A stretch of 35,841 nt of DNA from Polaromonas sp. GTDB taxonomy: Bacteria > Pseudomonadota > Gammaproteobacteria > Burkholderiales > Burkholderiaceae. The first letter of the stretch is position 1. Every line of letters starts with the position of its first letter. Positions 18,625-27,843 of the stretch are shown in pieces. Where the stretch lies: NCBI GenBank assembly GCA_013823505.1, contig PNMH01000037.1, positions 1-35,841 of the forward strand. The letters run 5' to 3'. The notes beneath the pieces were generated by a model. The model saw nothing but the letters and a program-made list of their open reading frames with translations, did no database searches and had not been told where the DNA came from. The translations under genes were made by a program, and so were the position numbers.

Positions 18625-19301
18625 GTTCCGAAGCCGCGGCCGAGGCCCTCACGCTGTCTCAGCTTCCCCTGTTTCCACTGCAGACCGTCCTGTTTCCCGG
18701 CGGTGTTCTGCCGCTTCGCATCTTTGAAGTGCGTTACCTCGACATGATCGGGCGCTGCCACAAGGCGGGCGCTCCTTTCGGTGTGGTGTGCCTCAGCGAA
18801 GGCAGCGAGGTGCGTCGGGTCAATCCCGCAGCGCCGCCCACCGGTGACAGCTTCGCCAAAGAAGTGTTCCACGCGGTGGGCACGCTGGCCCACATCGAGA
18901 GCCTGGAGCGGCCCCAGCCCGGGCTCATGGTGATCAAGTGCCGAGGCCTGCAACGTTTCCACATCACCCGCCGCAGCCAGTTGCCGCACGGCCTGTGGGT
19001 GGCTGACGTGACGCTGGACGAGCCAGAGTCCGTGGTGGCCGTGCCACCCGACCTGGCGAACACCCGCGATGCGCTGAAACGCTTGCTGCAGAACCTGCAG
19101 GAGCGTGACCCCGAGAGCCTGGACCAATTGCCGCTTCAGCCGCCCTACCAGTGGGATGACAGCGGCTGGGTGGCCAACCGGTGGGCCGAGTTGCTGCCGG
19201 CTCCGGCCGAACTCAAACAACGTCTGATGGCACTCGACAACCCGCTGTTGAGGCTGGAACTTGTGTCGGACCTGCTGGACAAGCTGGGCCTGGAGAACTG
19301 A
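18621..19301 (+). CDS. LON N-terminal substrate-binding domain protein
   Basis: A 226-residue protein consisting only of a LON N-terminal (LAN) domain. The signature [20 protein letters not shown] opens it, followed by [12 protein letters not shown] and [15 protein letters not shown], and it ends [12 protein letters not shown]. There is no AAA+ ATPase or Ser-Lys protease domain, so it is not a Lon protease. Such stand-alone proteins (YbbN-neighbour or cereblon-like LAN proteins) are widespread in proteobacteria and their substrates are largely unknown. The best start is a TTG at 18621 that overlaps the accD stop as TTGA, suggesting translational coupling. It converges with nagZ 15 bases after its stop. 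Confidence 0.85.
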   Translation: MSSEAAAEALTLSQLPLFPLQTVLFPGGVLPLRIFEVRYLDMIGRCHKAGAPFGVVCLSEGSEVRRVNPAAPPTGDSFAKEVFHAVGTLAHIESLERPQPGLMVIKCRGLQRFHITRRSQLPHGLWVADVTLDEPESVVAVPPDLANTRDALKRLLQNLQERDPESLDQLPLQPPYQWDDSGWVANRWAELLPAPAELKQRLMALDNPLLRLELVSDLLDKLGLEN

Positions 19302-19308
19302 TCTCCCC

Positions 19309-19326
19309 GCCCGGCCTCAACCGGGC
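19309..19326. terminator. Hairpin at the convergent LON-domain/nagZ junction
   Basis: GCCCGG (19309-19314) pairs with CCGGGC (19321-19326) around a 6-base loop that contains the nagZ stop codon. No T run follows on either strand, so its strength as an intrinsic terminator is doubtful, but it is the only candidate between the two convergent genes. Confidence 0.35.
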
Positions 19327-20411
19327 AGCAGCGAAAGCGCCTGCATGTAGCGCTCGCTCACCATCAAAGATTCCCAATCGCGCGCCGCGGCGCGCGGCAA
19401 CAGGGCCAGCCGCCGCTCTTCGCTGGCAGGGCTGGGCGTCCAGGCGCCTTGGAGGCAGGCCCGGGACAAATCGTTGATGGCTTCGTCGATCGGCGCGCCA
19501 CCGTCTTCCACCGACTGGTTGCACAGCAAGACCATGTCGCAGCCCGCCTGCAAGGCTGCCAGCGCGGCGGTGGTGAAGCTCACCGCTTGGCCATCGATCT
19601 GGCGCGCCGCGGCCATGCTGAGGTCGTCGCTGAAGATGGCGCCGGTGAAGCCCAGGCGGTGACGCAACACGTCTTGAAGCCAACGCGCAGAGAAGCCCGC
19701 GGGACGCTGGTCCACTTTGGGGTAGATCACGTGGGCCGGCATCACCGCCTGCAGGCTGGCCGAGAGCCAACCGTAAGGCGCAGCGTCTTCTGCCAGGATG
19801 GCTTTGAGGCTGCGCCGGTCCACCGGAATGGCCAGGTGCGAGTCGGCCTTGACGAAGCCATGGCCGGGGAAGTGTTTGCCGCAGTTGCCCATGCCGCTTT
19901 GCAACAGCCCGTGCATCAGCGCCTGCGCGAGCAGCGTGACGATGCGCGGGTCCCGGCCAAAAGACCGGTCGCCAATCACCGAGCTTTCACCAAAGTCGAG
20001 GTCCAGCACCGGCGTGAAGCTGAGGTCAACGCCGCAGGCGCGCAGCTCGGCGCCGAGCACGTAGCCAGCCGCGGTGGCGGCGTTGCAGGCCTGCAAGGTG
20101 GCCGCCCCTTCGGACTCACCGGCCTTGGCCGGACGCATGGCCATGGCACCCAATGCAGCCATGGGCGGCAGGTGGGTGAAACCGTCGGTGCGGAAGCGCT
20201 GCACGCGGCCGCCTTCGTGATCCACCGCAATCAGCAAATCGGGCCGCACGGCCTTGATCTGGCGGCACAGCTGGGTCAGTTGCAAGCGGTCTTGCCAGTT
20301 GCGGCCGAACAGGATCACACCACCCACCAAGGGATGGGCCAGGCGCTGACGGTCAATGGTGGTCAAGGAGAGACCGGCGACATCGACGATGAGGGGAGCG
20401 TGTGGGTTCAT
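19317..20411 (-). CDS. nagZ: Beta-N-acetylhexosaminidase
   Basis: A 364-residue cytoplasmic glycoside hydrolase family 3 enzyme that removes N-acetylglucosamine from anhydromuropeptides during cell-wall recycling. Hallmarks are IAVDHEGGRVQRFR near residue 61, KHFPGHGFVKADSHLAIP with the catalytic Asp-His dyad, and IFSDDLSMAAA with the nucleophilic Asp. ATG 20411 (MNPHAPLIVDVAG) matches the family start. An in-frame TTG at 20450 overlapping the acpS stop would add 13 residues and is a less likely alternative. It is the last gene of the lepA-to-nagZ minus-strand run. In other bacteria NagZ products influence AmpC beta-lactamase induction; no ampC is in view. Confidence 0.95.
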   Translation of the reverse strand: MNPHAPLIVDVAGLSLTTIDRQRLAHPLVGGVILFGRNWQDRLQLTQLCRQIKAVRPDLLIAVDHEGGRVQRFRTDGFTHLPPMAALGAMAMRPAKAGESEGAATLQACNAATAAGYVLGAELRACGVDLSFTPVLDLDFGESSVIGDRSFGRDPRIVTLLAQALMHGLLQSGMGNCGKHFPGHGFVKADSHLAIPVDRRSLKAILAEDAAPYGWLSASLQAVMPAHVIYPKVDQRPAGFSARWLQDVLRHRLGFTGAIFSDDLSMAAARQIDGQAVSFTTAALAALQAGCDMVLLCNQSVEDGGAPIDEAINDLSRACLQGAWTPSPASEERRLALLPRAAARDWESLMVSERYMQALSLLPG

Positions 20412-20436
20412 TCGGGAGTCCGTGGATGGGTTGAAG

Positions 20437-20832
20437 TCAATCGCGCTCAACCACCACGAAGCTGGCCGCGTAGTCGGTCTCGTCGGTCACGGTCACATGC
20501 GCGCGCAGCCCCTGGGCTTCAAACCAGGTCTTCAGTTCACCGTGCAGCACGATGAGCGGCTGGCCGCTGGGCAGGTTGGTGATTTCGCAGTGCCGCCAGG
20601 TCATGGGCATGCGCATGCCCAGGCCGATGGCTTTGGAGAAGGCTTCCTTGGCTGAGAAGCGAGTGGCCAGAAAGCGCAAGCCGCGCTGGGGCCAGCGCGC
20701 GCTGCGCCTTTGCCAGACGGCGAACTCGGCGTCGCTCAACACCTTGCGCACAAAGCGCTCACCCTGGCGCTCGTACGTCGCCTGAATGCGGCGGATGTCG
20801 CAGATGTCGGTGCCGATCCCGTGAATCATCAA
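20437..20832 (-). CDS. acpS: Holo-[acyl-carrier-protein] synthase
   Basis: A 131-residue phosphopantetheinyl transferase that activates acyl carrier protein by attaching 4'-phosphopantetheine from CoA to its serine. The two family motifs are present: [15 protein letters not shown] with Asp9, and [17 protein letters not shown] with Glu63, which bind magnesium. The C-terminus [20 protein letters not shown] is typical. Its substrate AcpP is encoded at 33994-34233. The start overlaps the pdxJ stop by four bases, as in many betaproteobacteria. Confidence 0.95.
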   Translation of the reverse strand: MMIHGIGTDICDIRRIQATYERQGERFVRKVLSDAEFAVWQRRSARWPQRGLRFLATRFSAKEAFSKAIGLGMRMPMTWRHCEITNLPSGQPLIVLHGELKTWFEAQGLRAHVTVTDETDYAASFVVVERD

Positions 20833-21596
20833 GCGAAGGCTTCAGCGATGCAGCGGTTGTAGTCGACGATGGTGGCGGTGTAGCCCAGCTCCAACGCGTC
20901 GGCCATCAAGGCATGACCAATCGAAACCTCGCTCACGCCGGGCACGCTGCGCAGGAAGGCAGTCAGGTTCTCGCGGTTGAGATCGTGACCTGCGTTCACG
21001 CCCAGGCCGGTATCCAGCGCAGCTTGCGCCGCAGCGCGAAAACGCTCCAGCTGCTCGGCGCGCTCCGGCGTGTGCCACGCGGCCGCGTAGGGCTCGGTGT
21101 AGAGCTCCACGCGATCGGCACCCACGGCCTTGGCACCGCTCATTTGGTGGGCGTCGGCGTCCATGAACAGACTCACCCGCACGCCCAGCCCACGGCACTC
21201 GTCGATCAGCGGGCGCAGGCGCTCGGCGTCAGCGGGGAAACTCCAGCCGTGGTCACTGGTGAACTGGCCTTCGCTGTCGGGCACAAACGTGACCTGGTGC
21301 GGCCGCACGGCGCGAACGAACCCCATGAGGTTGTGAAACGGATTGCCTTCGATGTTGTACTCGCGGTCCGGCCAGGCCTTCATGAGTTCGGCCAGCTCGT
21401 GCACGTCGTGCGCGCGGATGTGGCGTTCGTCCGGTCGCGGATGCACCGTGATGCCGCGCGCACCGGCCTGCAGGCACAGCGTGGCCGCGCGCGTAACCGA
21501 AGGGATGCCGAGGTGGCGCGTGTTGCGCACCAAGGCCACCTTGTTGAGGTTGACGGAGAGCGCGGTGCGAAGAAAGGGAGTGGTGGCCGCGTTCAT
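20829..21596 (-). CDS. pdxJ: Pyridoxine 5'-phosphate synthase
   Basis: A 255-residue TIM-barrel enzyme condensing 3-amino-2-oxopropyl phosphate with deoxyxylulose 5-phosphate, the last ring-forming step of DXP-dependent vitamin B6 synthesis. Visible landmarks are [16 protein letters not shown] at the N-terminus, [26 protein letters not shown], and [12 protein letters not shown]. The length is slightly above E. coli PdxJ (243). It overlaps recO upstream and acpS downstream by four bases each, so the three are tightly coupled. Confidence 0.96.
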   Translation of the reverse strand: MNAATTPFLRTALSVNLNKVALVRNTRHLGIPSVTRAATLCLQAGARGITVHPRPDERHIRAHDVHELAELMKAWPDREYNIEGNPFHNLMGFVRAVRPHQVTFVPDSEGQFTSDHGWSFPADAERLRPLIDECRGLGVRVSLFMDADAHQMSGAKAVGADRVELYTEPYAAAWHTPERAEQLERFRAAAQAALDTGLGVNAGHDLNRENLTAFLRSVPGVSEVSIGHALMADALELGYTATIVDYNRCIAEAFA

Positions 21597-22408
21597 GGGA
21601 TGGGCTCGGGGTTGGGGGTTGCCGGTTCACCGGGCTCGGACACACCGGTGGAGCGGGGCCGCGTCATGGCTTGCACATCGAGCATGAGTTGCCGCGTCTT
21701 GAACACCCGCACGCCGCAATGGTAGTGCAGCAGGTGCCGCAGCTGCGGGCGCAGGGCTTGCAACGCGCTGGCGCATGCACGAAGCGTGGAAATGAAAGGC
21801 GCCGGGCCATCCATGGCGGCCTGCAATCCGAGCCACTGTTCGCCGCTGAGTGGATGCGCATCGTCGTCATGGGCCGGACGCAGGCCACTCTCGGGGGTGA
21901 GCACGTAGAGCCCATCGGGGTCGAGTGGCGCCAGGGTATTGGCCTCCTGCGCGAGGTCGGGCAGCAAGCCCACGTCGCGCAGCAAGAGCAGTTCAAAGGC
22001 GCGCAAGATCACCTGCTGCGCATCGCTCTTCTCGGCCAGCAATTGCACCGCCAGGGCGAAGTGGTCGAACAGGCTGGCGTGCGGGTCGTCGCGCGCCAGC
22101 AGGCGCATGAGCAGTTCGTTGAGGTAGCTGCCCGAGATCAGCGCTTCGCCGGTGGGCATCACATGACCGCCCTGCCATTGCGCCGACTTGAGCGTGCGCA
22201 CTTCGGCGTCTCCCGTCCAGGACACCTGCAACGGCTGCAGCGGCAGCAACACCGGGCGGAACTGGGAAGTGGGGCGCTTCACGCCTTTGGCCACCAGCGC
22301 GATGCGCCCGAAGTGGCGGGTGAACACCTCCAGCACCAGACTGGTTTCGCTCCAGTCGTAGCGGTGCAGGACGAAGGCGGGTTCTTCGCTGACGCGTTTC
22401 AGGGCCAC
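21593..22408 (-). CDS. recO: DNA repair protein RecO
   Basis: A 271-residue recombination mediator that, with RecR, loads RecA onto SSB-coated single-stranded DNA in the RecF pathway. The N-terminal OB fold is clear: [35 protein letters not shown], and [14 protein letters not shown] helical domain follows with [20 protein letters not shown]. It lacks the four-cysteine zinc motif found in some RecO proteins, as is usual in proteobacteria. The last 25 or so residues are Pro/Glu-rich and poorly conserved. The start lies 19 bases after the era stop. Confidence 0.92.
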   Translation of the reverse strand: MALKRVSEEPAFVLHRYDWSETSLVLEVFTRHFGRIALVAKGVKRPTSQFRPVLLPLQPLQVSWTGDAEVRTLKSAQWQGGHVMPTGEALISGSYLNELLMRLLARDDPHASLFDHFALAVQLLAEKSDAQQVILRAFELLLLRDVGLLPDLAQEANTLAPLDPDGLYVLTPESGLRPAHDDDAHPLSGEQWLGLQAAMDGPAPFISTLRACASALQALRPQLRHLLHYHCGVRVFKTRQLMLDVQAMTRPRSTGVSEPGEPATPNPEPIP

Positions 22409-22427
22409 GGGTCAGGCAGCCGGCGGC

Positions 22428-23438
22428 TCACTCGTAGCCGAACGAGCGCACCCGCGCATCGTCATCGGCCCAGCCCGAGCGCACTTTCACCCACAGCTCC
22501 AGGAACACCTTGCAATCCCAGAGTTTTTCAAGTTCCTGGCGGGCCTCGGTGCCGATGCGTTTGAGCTTCTCACCGCCCTCTCCAATCACCATGCCCTTGT
22601 GGCCTTCACGCTCCACCACGATGGTGGCGGCGATGCGCTTGAGGGCGCCCTCTTCCTCGAACTTGTCGATGATCACAGTGGAGGTGTACGGCAGCTCGTC
22701 GCCGGTCAGGCGAAAAAGTTTTTCGCGCACCATCTCGCTGGCCATGAAGCGTTCGCTGCGATCAGTCAGGTCGTCCGGGTCGTGCATCCACGGCTGCTGG
22801 GGCAAGAATTTTTCGCAGATGCCGAACAGGCGCTCAATATCCTTGGCGGTCTTGGCCGACATGGGCACGAACTCGGTGAACGGGTGGCGCTCCTGCATGG
22901 AGCGCAGCCAGGGCGCGAGGTCGCCGCGGCGGTGCACCAGGTCGAACTTGTTGGCCAACAGGATCACCGGCACGTTGGCCGGCAGCAGTGACAGCACCTT
23001 GGCGTCGGCCAGGTTGAAATGGCCCGCCTCCACCACGAAGAGGATCAGGTCCACATCGCTCACGGCGCCCATGACCGTCTTGTTCAGCGCGCGGTTCAGC
23101 GCGTTGCCGTGGCGGGTCTGGAATCCGGGCGTGTCCACAAAGATGAACTGCGTGGGGCCCACGGTGCGCATGCCGGTGATGCGGTGGCGAGTCGTCTGCG
23201 CCTTGCGCGAGGTGATGCTGACTTTCTGCCCTACCAAGGCGTTGAGCAAGGTCGATTTGCCCACGTTGGGCTTGCCGACAATGGCCACATAACCGCAGCG
23301 CTGCTCACCGGGATCGATTTCGGCCACTTCTTCCGCGGGTGCATCGGATGGCACGGCCGCCGTTTCCTTGCTCAGGGCCTTGGCCAGCATGGCATCGAGG
23401 TCGGGATTGGACGGTGGGTTCACGGGTGTGCGGGGCAT
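22428..23438 (-). CDS. era: GTPase Era
   Basis: A 336-residue GTPase that binds 16S rRNA near its 3' end during 30S subunit assembly. GTPase motifs are G1 GKPNVGKST (residues 55-63), G3 DTPGFQ, G4 NKFD and G5 MSAKTAK. The KH RNA-binding domain shows [20 protein letters not shown]. The protein has a non-conserved N-terminal extension of about 45 residues compared with E. coli Era (301). ATG 23438 lies 4 bases beyond the rnc stop. The open frame runs further upstream inside rnc, but that part is arginine/proline-rich shadow sequence. The rnc-era pairing is conserved. Confidence 0.95.
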   Translation of the reverse strand: MPRTPVNPPSNPDLDAMLAKALSKETAAVPSDAPAEEVAEIDPGEQRCGYVAIVGKPNVGKSTLLNALVGQKVSITSRKAQTTRHRITGMRTVGPTQFIFVDTPGFQTRHGNALNRALNKTVMGAVSDVDLILFVVEAGHFNLADAKVLSLLPANVPVILLANKFDLVHRRGDLAPWLRSMQERHPFTEFVPMSAKTAKDIERLFGICEKFLPQQPWMHDPDDLTDRSERFMASEMVREKLFRLTGDELPYTSTVIIDKFEEEGALKRIAATIVVEREGHKGMVIGEGGEKLKRIGTEARQELEKLWDCKVFLELWVKVRSGWADDDARVRSFGYE

Positions 23439-23442
23439 GGCT

Positions 23443-24183
23443 TCAAGGTACCTTGGCGGAAGGGGCGACATCGGTGGTCGCGGGAGGCAAGGCATGGGCC
23501 TGCTTGGGATCGGCAGTGAGGTGCTGCAGCATGGCCGCAGCGGCGGCCTGCTCACCAGCCCGTCGCGACGCGCCGATGCCGCGTTCGCTGCGGCCGGTTT
23601 CTGTCACGGTGCATTCCACATCAAAGGTCTGCTTGTGCGCCTCGCCCAAGGTGGCCACCACACGGTAGACCGGCAGTTTCATTTTGCGCCCCTGCAGCCA
23701 CTCCTGCAATTCGGTCTTGGGGTCCTTGCCCATGGCACTCATCTGCGCGTTGAGCTCCAAATCGCTGTAGAGGCGGCGCACCAAGGCAGATGCAGTTTCA
23801 AACCCGGCATCGAGGTACACCGCACCGATCACCGCTTCGAGGGCATCGGCCAGGATGGACGGCCTCTTCTGTCCCCCGGAGCGCTTTTCACCATCGCCCA
23901 GCCGCAAACCAGCCGAGAGATTGAGGCGAGAAGCGATCTCGAACAAGGTGTCCTGCTTGACCAGGTTGGCGCGCACGCGCGAGAGGTCTCCCTCTGGCAA
24001 TTGGTTGAGCTTTTCGAACAAAAGGCCGGAGACCGCCAGGTTGAGCACGGAGTCGCCCAGAAACTCCAGACGTTCGTTGTGATCAGCGGTGAAACTGCGG
24101 TGCGTCAGTGCGCGCTCCAGCAAGCGCGGGTTGGCAAAGGTGTGTTGCAGGCGCCGTTGCAGCGCCAGGAGTTCCGGATTCAA
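23443..24183 (-). CDS. rnc: Ribonuclease III
   Basis: A 246-residue endonuclease that cuts double-stranded RNA, including rRNA precursors and structured mRNA leaders. The signature [14 protein letters not shown] holds catalytic Glu40 and Asp44, and [16 protein letters not shown] holds Asp113 and Glu116. A double-stranded RNA-binding domain begins near [13 protein letters not shown] and includes [20 protein letters not shown]. Length is close to E. coli RNase III (226) with an Ala/Pro tail. It sits between the DUF4845 gene and era in the conserved lepB-rnc-era order. Confidence 0.96.
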   Translation of the reverse strand: MNPELLALQRRLQHTFANPRLLERALTHRSFTADHNERLEFLGDSVLNLAVSGLLFEKLNQLPEGDLSRVRANLVKQDTLFEIASRLNLSAGLRLGDGEKRSGGQKRPSILADALEAVIGAVYLDAGFETASALVRRLYSDLELNAQMSAMGKDPKTELQEWLQGRKMKLPVYRVVATLGEAHKQTFDVECTVTETGRSERGIGASRRAGEQAAAAAMLQHLTADPKQAHALPPATTDVAPSAKVP

Positions 24184-24226
24184 GAATGCGGGCGCTCAAT
24201 CGAGCGCTCCCTGCCCAGGCTGCATG

Positions 24227-24574
24227 TCACTTCGAGCGGCCTTCGTACTTCATCAGCAAGTAGGCTGGGCCAGCGAGGGGAATTTCGCGGGTGTAGGCAT
24301 ATGAAACAACCACGCGGTCACCCTCCTTGCCCACCACCAGGTCCTTGGCCGAAATGGTGCGGATGTCGTCGATGGTGGCGGCCTTGTCGAAAATACTGCG
24401 AACCTCCGCCACGGTGGAGCCGGCAGCTGCCTTGTCCACCGCCTTTTGCACGGCGATGTATTCGATGTAGGTGGGCACCACCTGCGCAAACACCACACCG
24501 GCCAGCGCCAGCAAGATGCCCACGATGATCAGACCCATGAAAGTCAGGCCTTGTTGTTGTCGCTTCAGTTTCAT
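24227..24574 (-). CDS. DUF4845 family membrane protein
   Basis: A 115-residue protein of unknown function, recognised as the DUF4845 family found between lepB and rnc in betaproteobacteria. It has a short basic N-terminus MKLKRQQQGLT, one hydrophobic segment FMGLIIVGILLALAGVVFAQ, and a soluble C-terminal part with VVPTYIEYIAVQKAVDKAA. The N-terminus resembles a pseudopilin leader (QQQGLTFMGL), but without the usual Glu at position 5 after the cleavage site, so I do not call it a pilin. The ATG at 24574 has GGAG 9 bases upstream; an in-frame GTG at 24589 is an alternative. Context suggests a link to signal peptidase or RNase III but gives no function. Confidence 0.85.
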   Translation of the reverse strand: MKLKRQQQGLTFMGLIIVGILLALAGVVFAQVVPTYIEYIAVQKAVDKAAAGSTVAEVRSIFDKAATIDDIRTISAKDLVVGKEGDRVVVSYAYTREIPLAGPAYLLMKYEGRSK

Positions 24575-24601
24575 GACGTCATGCTCCACAGGTGATGGTT
24601 G

Positions 24602-25579
24602 TCATTCAAAGGACCCGATGCGTCCCAGGTCGCCAAAATTCATCCAGACGAAGAAGGCCTTGCCGACGATGTTTCGCTCGGGCACAAAGCCCCAATAGCG
24701 CGAATCCAGCGAGTTGTCCCGATTGTCACCCATCATGAAGTAATGCCCTGCGGGCACCTTGCAGGTCACGCCTTCAACGGTGTACTTGCAGCCGTCGGCA
24801 AACGGAAACTCGGTGGCGCCCGGAACGAACGCGGGTCTGTCGTTGTCGTTGAGGGTGTCGTACTTGCGCTCGTCCAGCGTTTCCCCGAACTGCTTGGAGT
24901 AGCGCATGGAATCGCTGTCGAAAAAGTCGGGCTTTGCCACGCGTGGCACCGCCTTGCCGTTGACGGTCAGCTGTTTGTTCAAGTAGGCCACCTCGTCACC
25001 CGGCACGCCAATCACACGCTTGATGTAGTCCAGGCTGGGCTGTGGAGGGTAACGGAACACCATCACATCGCCGCGCTTGGGTTCGTTGTTGGCGATCAAC
25101 TTGGTGTTGAACACCGGCAGGCGGATGCCGTAATGGAATTTGTTCACCAGGATCAGGTCGCCCACTCGCAACGTGGGGATCATCGAGCCCGAGGGAATCT
25201 TGAAGGGTTCGAACATGAACGAGCGCAACACGAACACCGCCAGGATCACGGGAAACAGACCTGCCGTCCAGTCCAGCCACCAGGGTTGCGCCAGCAGCTT
25301 TTGCCGCGCCGGCTCCACGTCACCTTCAACCTGACTGAAACCCTGCTTGATCAGGGCCTCCTTGCGGGTGTTGTGCTCCACCAGAAGCTGATCGGCCGCG
25401 CGCCGACGCTGCGGCAGGAATACCAACTTTTCGGCCAGCCAGTAAAGACCTGTCACCCCAGTGGCCAGCATGAGCAGCAGGGCGAAGTTGCCTTCGACTG
25501 CGCCGGTGTACCAGGCGCCCGCGTAGGCCACGAAGGCCGTCAAGATCACCGCGGTGACCGTTCCCATGAGCGCCTGCAT
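24602..25579 (-). CDS. lepB: Signal peptidase I
   Basis: A 325-residue inner-membrane serine peptidase that removes signal peptides from exported proteins. Hydrophobic helices lie near residues 5-24, 32-50 and 106-122. The Ser-Lys dyad is Ser132 in FKIPSGSMIPTLRVGD and Lys187 in PSLDYIKRVIGVPGDEV. The C-terminal box GDNRDNSLDSRYWGFVPE is intact. The ATG overlaps the lepA stop by one base, and the lepA-lepB pairing matches E. coli. DegP and RseB, encoded nearby, are among the kinds of exported proteins it processes. Confidence 0.96.
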   Translation of the reverse strand: MQALMGTVTAVILTAFVAYAGAWYTGAVEGNFALLLMLATGVTGLYWLAEKLVFLPQRRRAADQLLVEHNTRKEALIKQGFSQVEGDVEPARQKLLAQPWWLDWTAGLFPVILAVFVLRSFMFEPFKIPSGSMIPTLRVGDLILVNKFHYGIRLPVFNTKLIANNEPKRGDVMVFRYPPQPSLDYIKRVIGVPGDEVAYLNKQLTVNGKAVPRVAKPDFFDSDSMRYSKQFGETLDERKYDTLNDNDRPAFVPGATEFPFADGCKYTVEGVTCKVPAGHYFMMGDNRDNSLDSRYWGFVPERNIVGKAFFVWMNFGDLGRIGSFE

Positions 25580-27387
25580 CAGTCCTGCACCTGCAAAATG
25601 GCGAGAAACGCCTCCTGGGGAACCTCCACCGAGCCGATCTGTTTCATGCGCTTCTTGCCTGCTTTCTGTTTTTCGAGAAGTTTGCGTTTGCGGGAGATGT
25701 CACCGCCGTAGCATTTTGCCAGCACGTTCTTGCGCAGCGCCTTGATCGTCTCGCGCGCGATGACGTTGCCGCCAATGGCCGCCTGGATGGCCACATCGAA
25801 CATCTGCCGGCTGATGATTTCACGCATCTTGGCCACCACCGCGCGCCCACGGTACTGCGATTGCGAGCGGTGCACGATGATGGACAGCGCATCGACTTTC
25901 TCGCCATTGAGCAGGATGTCGACCTTGACCACGTCGGCCGCGCGGTACTCCTTGAACTCGTAGTCCATGGACGCATAGCCGCGGCTCACCGACTTGAGCT
26001 TGTCAAAGAAGTCCAGCACGATTTCACCCAGCGGCATGTCGTAGGTCAACATGACCTGTTTGCCGTGGTATGCCATGTTGAGCTGCATGCCGCGCTTTTG
26101 GTTGGCCAAAGTCATGACAGCGCCGACGTACTCCTGCGGCATGTACAGATGCACGGTCACGATGGGCTCGCGGATCTCTTCCAGCCGGCCCTGGTCAGGC
26201 ATCTTGGACGGGTTCTCCACCATGATCACTTCACCATCGGGCTTGACCACCTGGTACACCACGCTCGGCGCGGTCGTGATCAGGTCCTGATCGAACTCGC
26301 GCTCCAGACGCTCCTGCACGATCTCCATGTGCAGCAGGCCCAGGAACCCGCAGCGAAAGCCAAAGCCCAGCGCCTGCGACACCTCCGGTTCGTACTGCAG
26401 CGACGCGTCGTTGAGCTTGAGTTTTTCCAACGCGTCGCGCAACGAGTCGTACTGATTGGCCTCGGTGGGATACAGCCCGGCGAACACCTGGGGTTGCACT
26501 TCCTTGAAGCCGGGCAAGGCCTCGGTGGCAGGCCCTGCGTTGTTCGGCAACTTCTTCTCCAGCGTGATGGTGTCACCCACCTTGGCTGCCTGCAATTCCT
26601 TGATGCCCGCGATGATGTAGCCCACCTCGCCAGCCTGGAGCGATTCGCGCGGCTCGTTGCCCGGCGTGAACACGCCCATGCTGTCGGCGTTGTAGACCGT
26701 GTTGGTCGCCATCATCTTGAATCGCTCGTTCTTGAGCAGTCGGCCATCGACCACGCGAACCAGCATCACCACGCCCACGTAGGCGTCGTACCAACTGTCC
26801 ACGATCATGGCGCGCAATGGCGCGTCGGGGTTGCCTTTGGGAGGCGGGATGCGTGCGACCACCGCTTCCAGGATGTCCTCCACGCCCATGCCGGTCTTGG
26901 CCGAGCAGGGAATGGCGTCGGTGGCATCGATGCCGATCACGTCCTCGATCTCGCTCTTGGCGTTCTCGGGATCGGCATTGGGAAGATCCATCTTGTTGAG
27001 CACCGGCACCACCTCGACACCGAGGTCGAGTGCGGTGTAGCAGTTGGCAACGGTCTGGGCTTCCACGCCCTGGCTGGCGTCCACCACGAGCAGCGCGCCT
27101 TCGCATGCCGAGAGCGAGCGCGAGACCTCGTAGGAGAAGTCAACGTGGCCGGGTGTGTCAATGAGGTTGAGGTTGTAGACCTGCCCATCGCGCGCCTTGT
27201 ACCTGAGCGCGGCGGTCTGCGCCTTGATGGTGATGCCGCGCTCTTTCTCGATGTCCATCGAGTCGAGCACCTGCTCGCTCATCTCGCGGTCGGACAGACC
27301 ACCGCAGAGGGAAATGATGCGATCGGCGAGCGTGGACTTGCCATGGTCGATGTGCGCGATGATCGAAAAATTGCGGATGTGATTCAT
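25579..27387 (-). CDS. lepA: Elongation factor 4 (LepA)
   Basis: A 602-residue ribosomal GTPase related to EF-G, implicated in translation quality or in initiation and 30S biogenesis under stress. Motifs are G1 [14 protein letters not shown] (residues 11-24), [24 protein letters not shown] and [11 protein letters not shown]. The LepA-specific C-terminal domain is intact, with [20 protein letters not shown] near the end. Length matches E. coli LepA (599). CAGGAGAACGG-type sequence lies about 30 bases upstream, and TCTCCTG immediately before the ATG gives no classical purine-rich site. A strong terminator 60-90 bases upstream of the ATG (27447-27477) separates it from degP. Confidence 0.96.
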   Translation of the reverse strand: MNHIRNFSIIAHIDHGKSTLADRIISLCGGLSDREMSEQVLDSMDIEKERGITIKAQTAALRYKARDGQVYNLNLIDTPGHVDFSYEVSRSLSACEGALLVVDASQGVEAQTVANCYTALDLGVEVVPVLNKMDLPNADPENAKSEIEDVIGIDATDAIPCSAKTGMGVEDILEAVVARIPPPKGNPDAPLRAMIVDSWYDAYVGVVMLVRVVDGRLLKNERFKMMATNTVYNADSMGVFTPGNEPRESLQAGEVGYIIAGIKELQAAKVGDTITLEKKLPNNAGPATEALPGFKEVQPQVFAGLYPTEANQYDSLRDALEKLKLNDASLQYEPEVSQALGFGFRCGFLGLLHMEIVQERLEREFDQDLITTAPSVVYQVVKPDGEVIMVENPSKMPDQGRLEEIREPIVTVHLYMPQEYVGAVMTLANQKRGMQLNMAYHGKQVMLTYDMPLGEIVLDFFDKLKSVSRGYASMDYEFKEYRAADVVKVDILLNGEKVDALSIIVHRSQSQYRGRAVVAKMREIISRQMFDVAIQAAIGGNVIARETIKALRKNVLAKCYGGDISRKRKLLEKQKAGKKRMKQIGSVEVPQEAFLAILQVQD

Positions 27388-27446
27388 CAGGAGAACGGCT
27401 CAAACACTGGGGAAAACCGCGGCTCCGATCAGGAACGAGCGGCCAT

Positions 27447-27477
27447 AAAAAAGGGCGCGTCAGCTGCTGACGCGCCC
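27447..27477 (-). terminator. Strong intrinsic terminator upstream of lepA
   Basis: On the minus strand an 11-base perfect GC-rich stem (GGGCGCGTCAG with CTGACGCGCCC) closes a 3-base loop and is followed directly by six T residues (27452 to 27447). It faces lepA from 60 bases before its ATG and is far beyond the degP terminator at 27844-27875. It must therefore end a separate short transcript or attenuate lepA. Confidence 0.85.
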
Positions 27478-27511
27478 GTAACCAACAATCAATGGCAACT
27501 GCGATAGTTGG
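27447..27511 (-). ncRNA. Candidate small RNA or lepA attenuator leader
   Basis: A -10-like TACAAT (27523 to 27518, minus strand) would start a transcript near 27511. The next 65 bases form a small hairpin (CAACT-ATCGC-AGTTG, 27510 to 27496), a linker and the strong terminator at 27477-27447. A competing pairing CCAAC/GTTGG uses part of the same first segment. A 19-codon frame from an ATG at 27519 (MKPQLSQLPLIVGYGRVSS) ends inside the terminator stem, but it begins inside the -10 element, so it is unlikely to be translated from this promoter. The -35 is poor. I do not recognise the RNA family. Confidence 0.35.
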
Positions 27512-27843
27512 GGTTTCATTGTAGGCAAAAAGCCTGGAATGCACACCACCGAACCGCCGACAGCCCCTTGTTGCAACGCAGCAACGTGAATCTTGTGCAC
27601 AGCATATCCACAAGCAAACGGGAGAACTTGTGTGCCAACTGTGGACGACCTGGGGACTTCAGTGATCGCTCCCACATCGTGGGCCAATGCGGCACGTGAG
27701 CGCAGGAATTTCTTCAAAAACATGTCCATTTTAGCGAAATCGGTCAACACAAAAGCGTCAATAGTGAGCGTCCACTAACAAAGCTTGAATCCAACAGCCG
27801 GTCGTCGGGTCCGACGCACTGTGGCGAATCGGCCACCCCCCAC
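27512..27843. other. Intergenic region between degP and lepA
   Basis: About 330 bases of lower GC than the flanking genes, without a recognisable gene. It holds minus-strand promoter-like fragments: TTGACG (27761 to 27756), TTGACC (27747 to 27742) and TAAAAT (27733 to 27728), none at ideal spacing. It also has several CCACA/TGTGG words, including ATATCCACA at 27604-27612, one mismatch from a DnaA box. A minus-strand open frame of 96 codons (27750 to 27460) matches no family I know. A 60-base window near 27523-27535 has a small AGGC-AAAAA-GCCT hairpin on the plus strand. Confidence 0.5.

Noticed and set aside
25861..27507. Open frame of about 548 codons on the plus strand opposite lepA
   Set aside because: His/Val/Leu-rich shadow of the lepA coding strand, no domain seen.
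27604..27612. DnaA-box-like ATATCCACA with nearby CCACA words, as a possible origin
   Set aside because: Only one near match, no cluster of boxes, no AT-rich unwinding region, and no dnaA, dnaN, parAB or gidA nearby.
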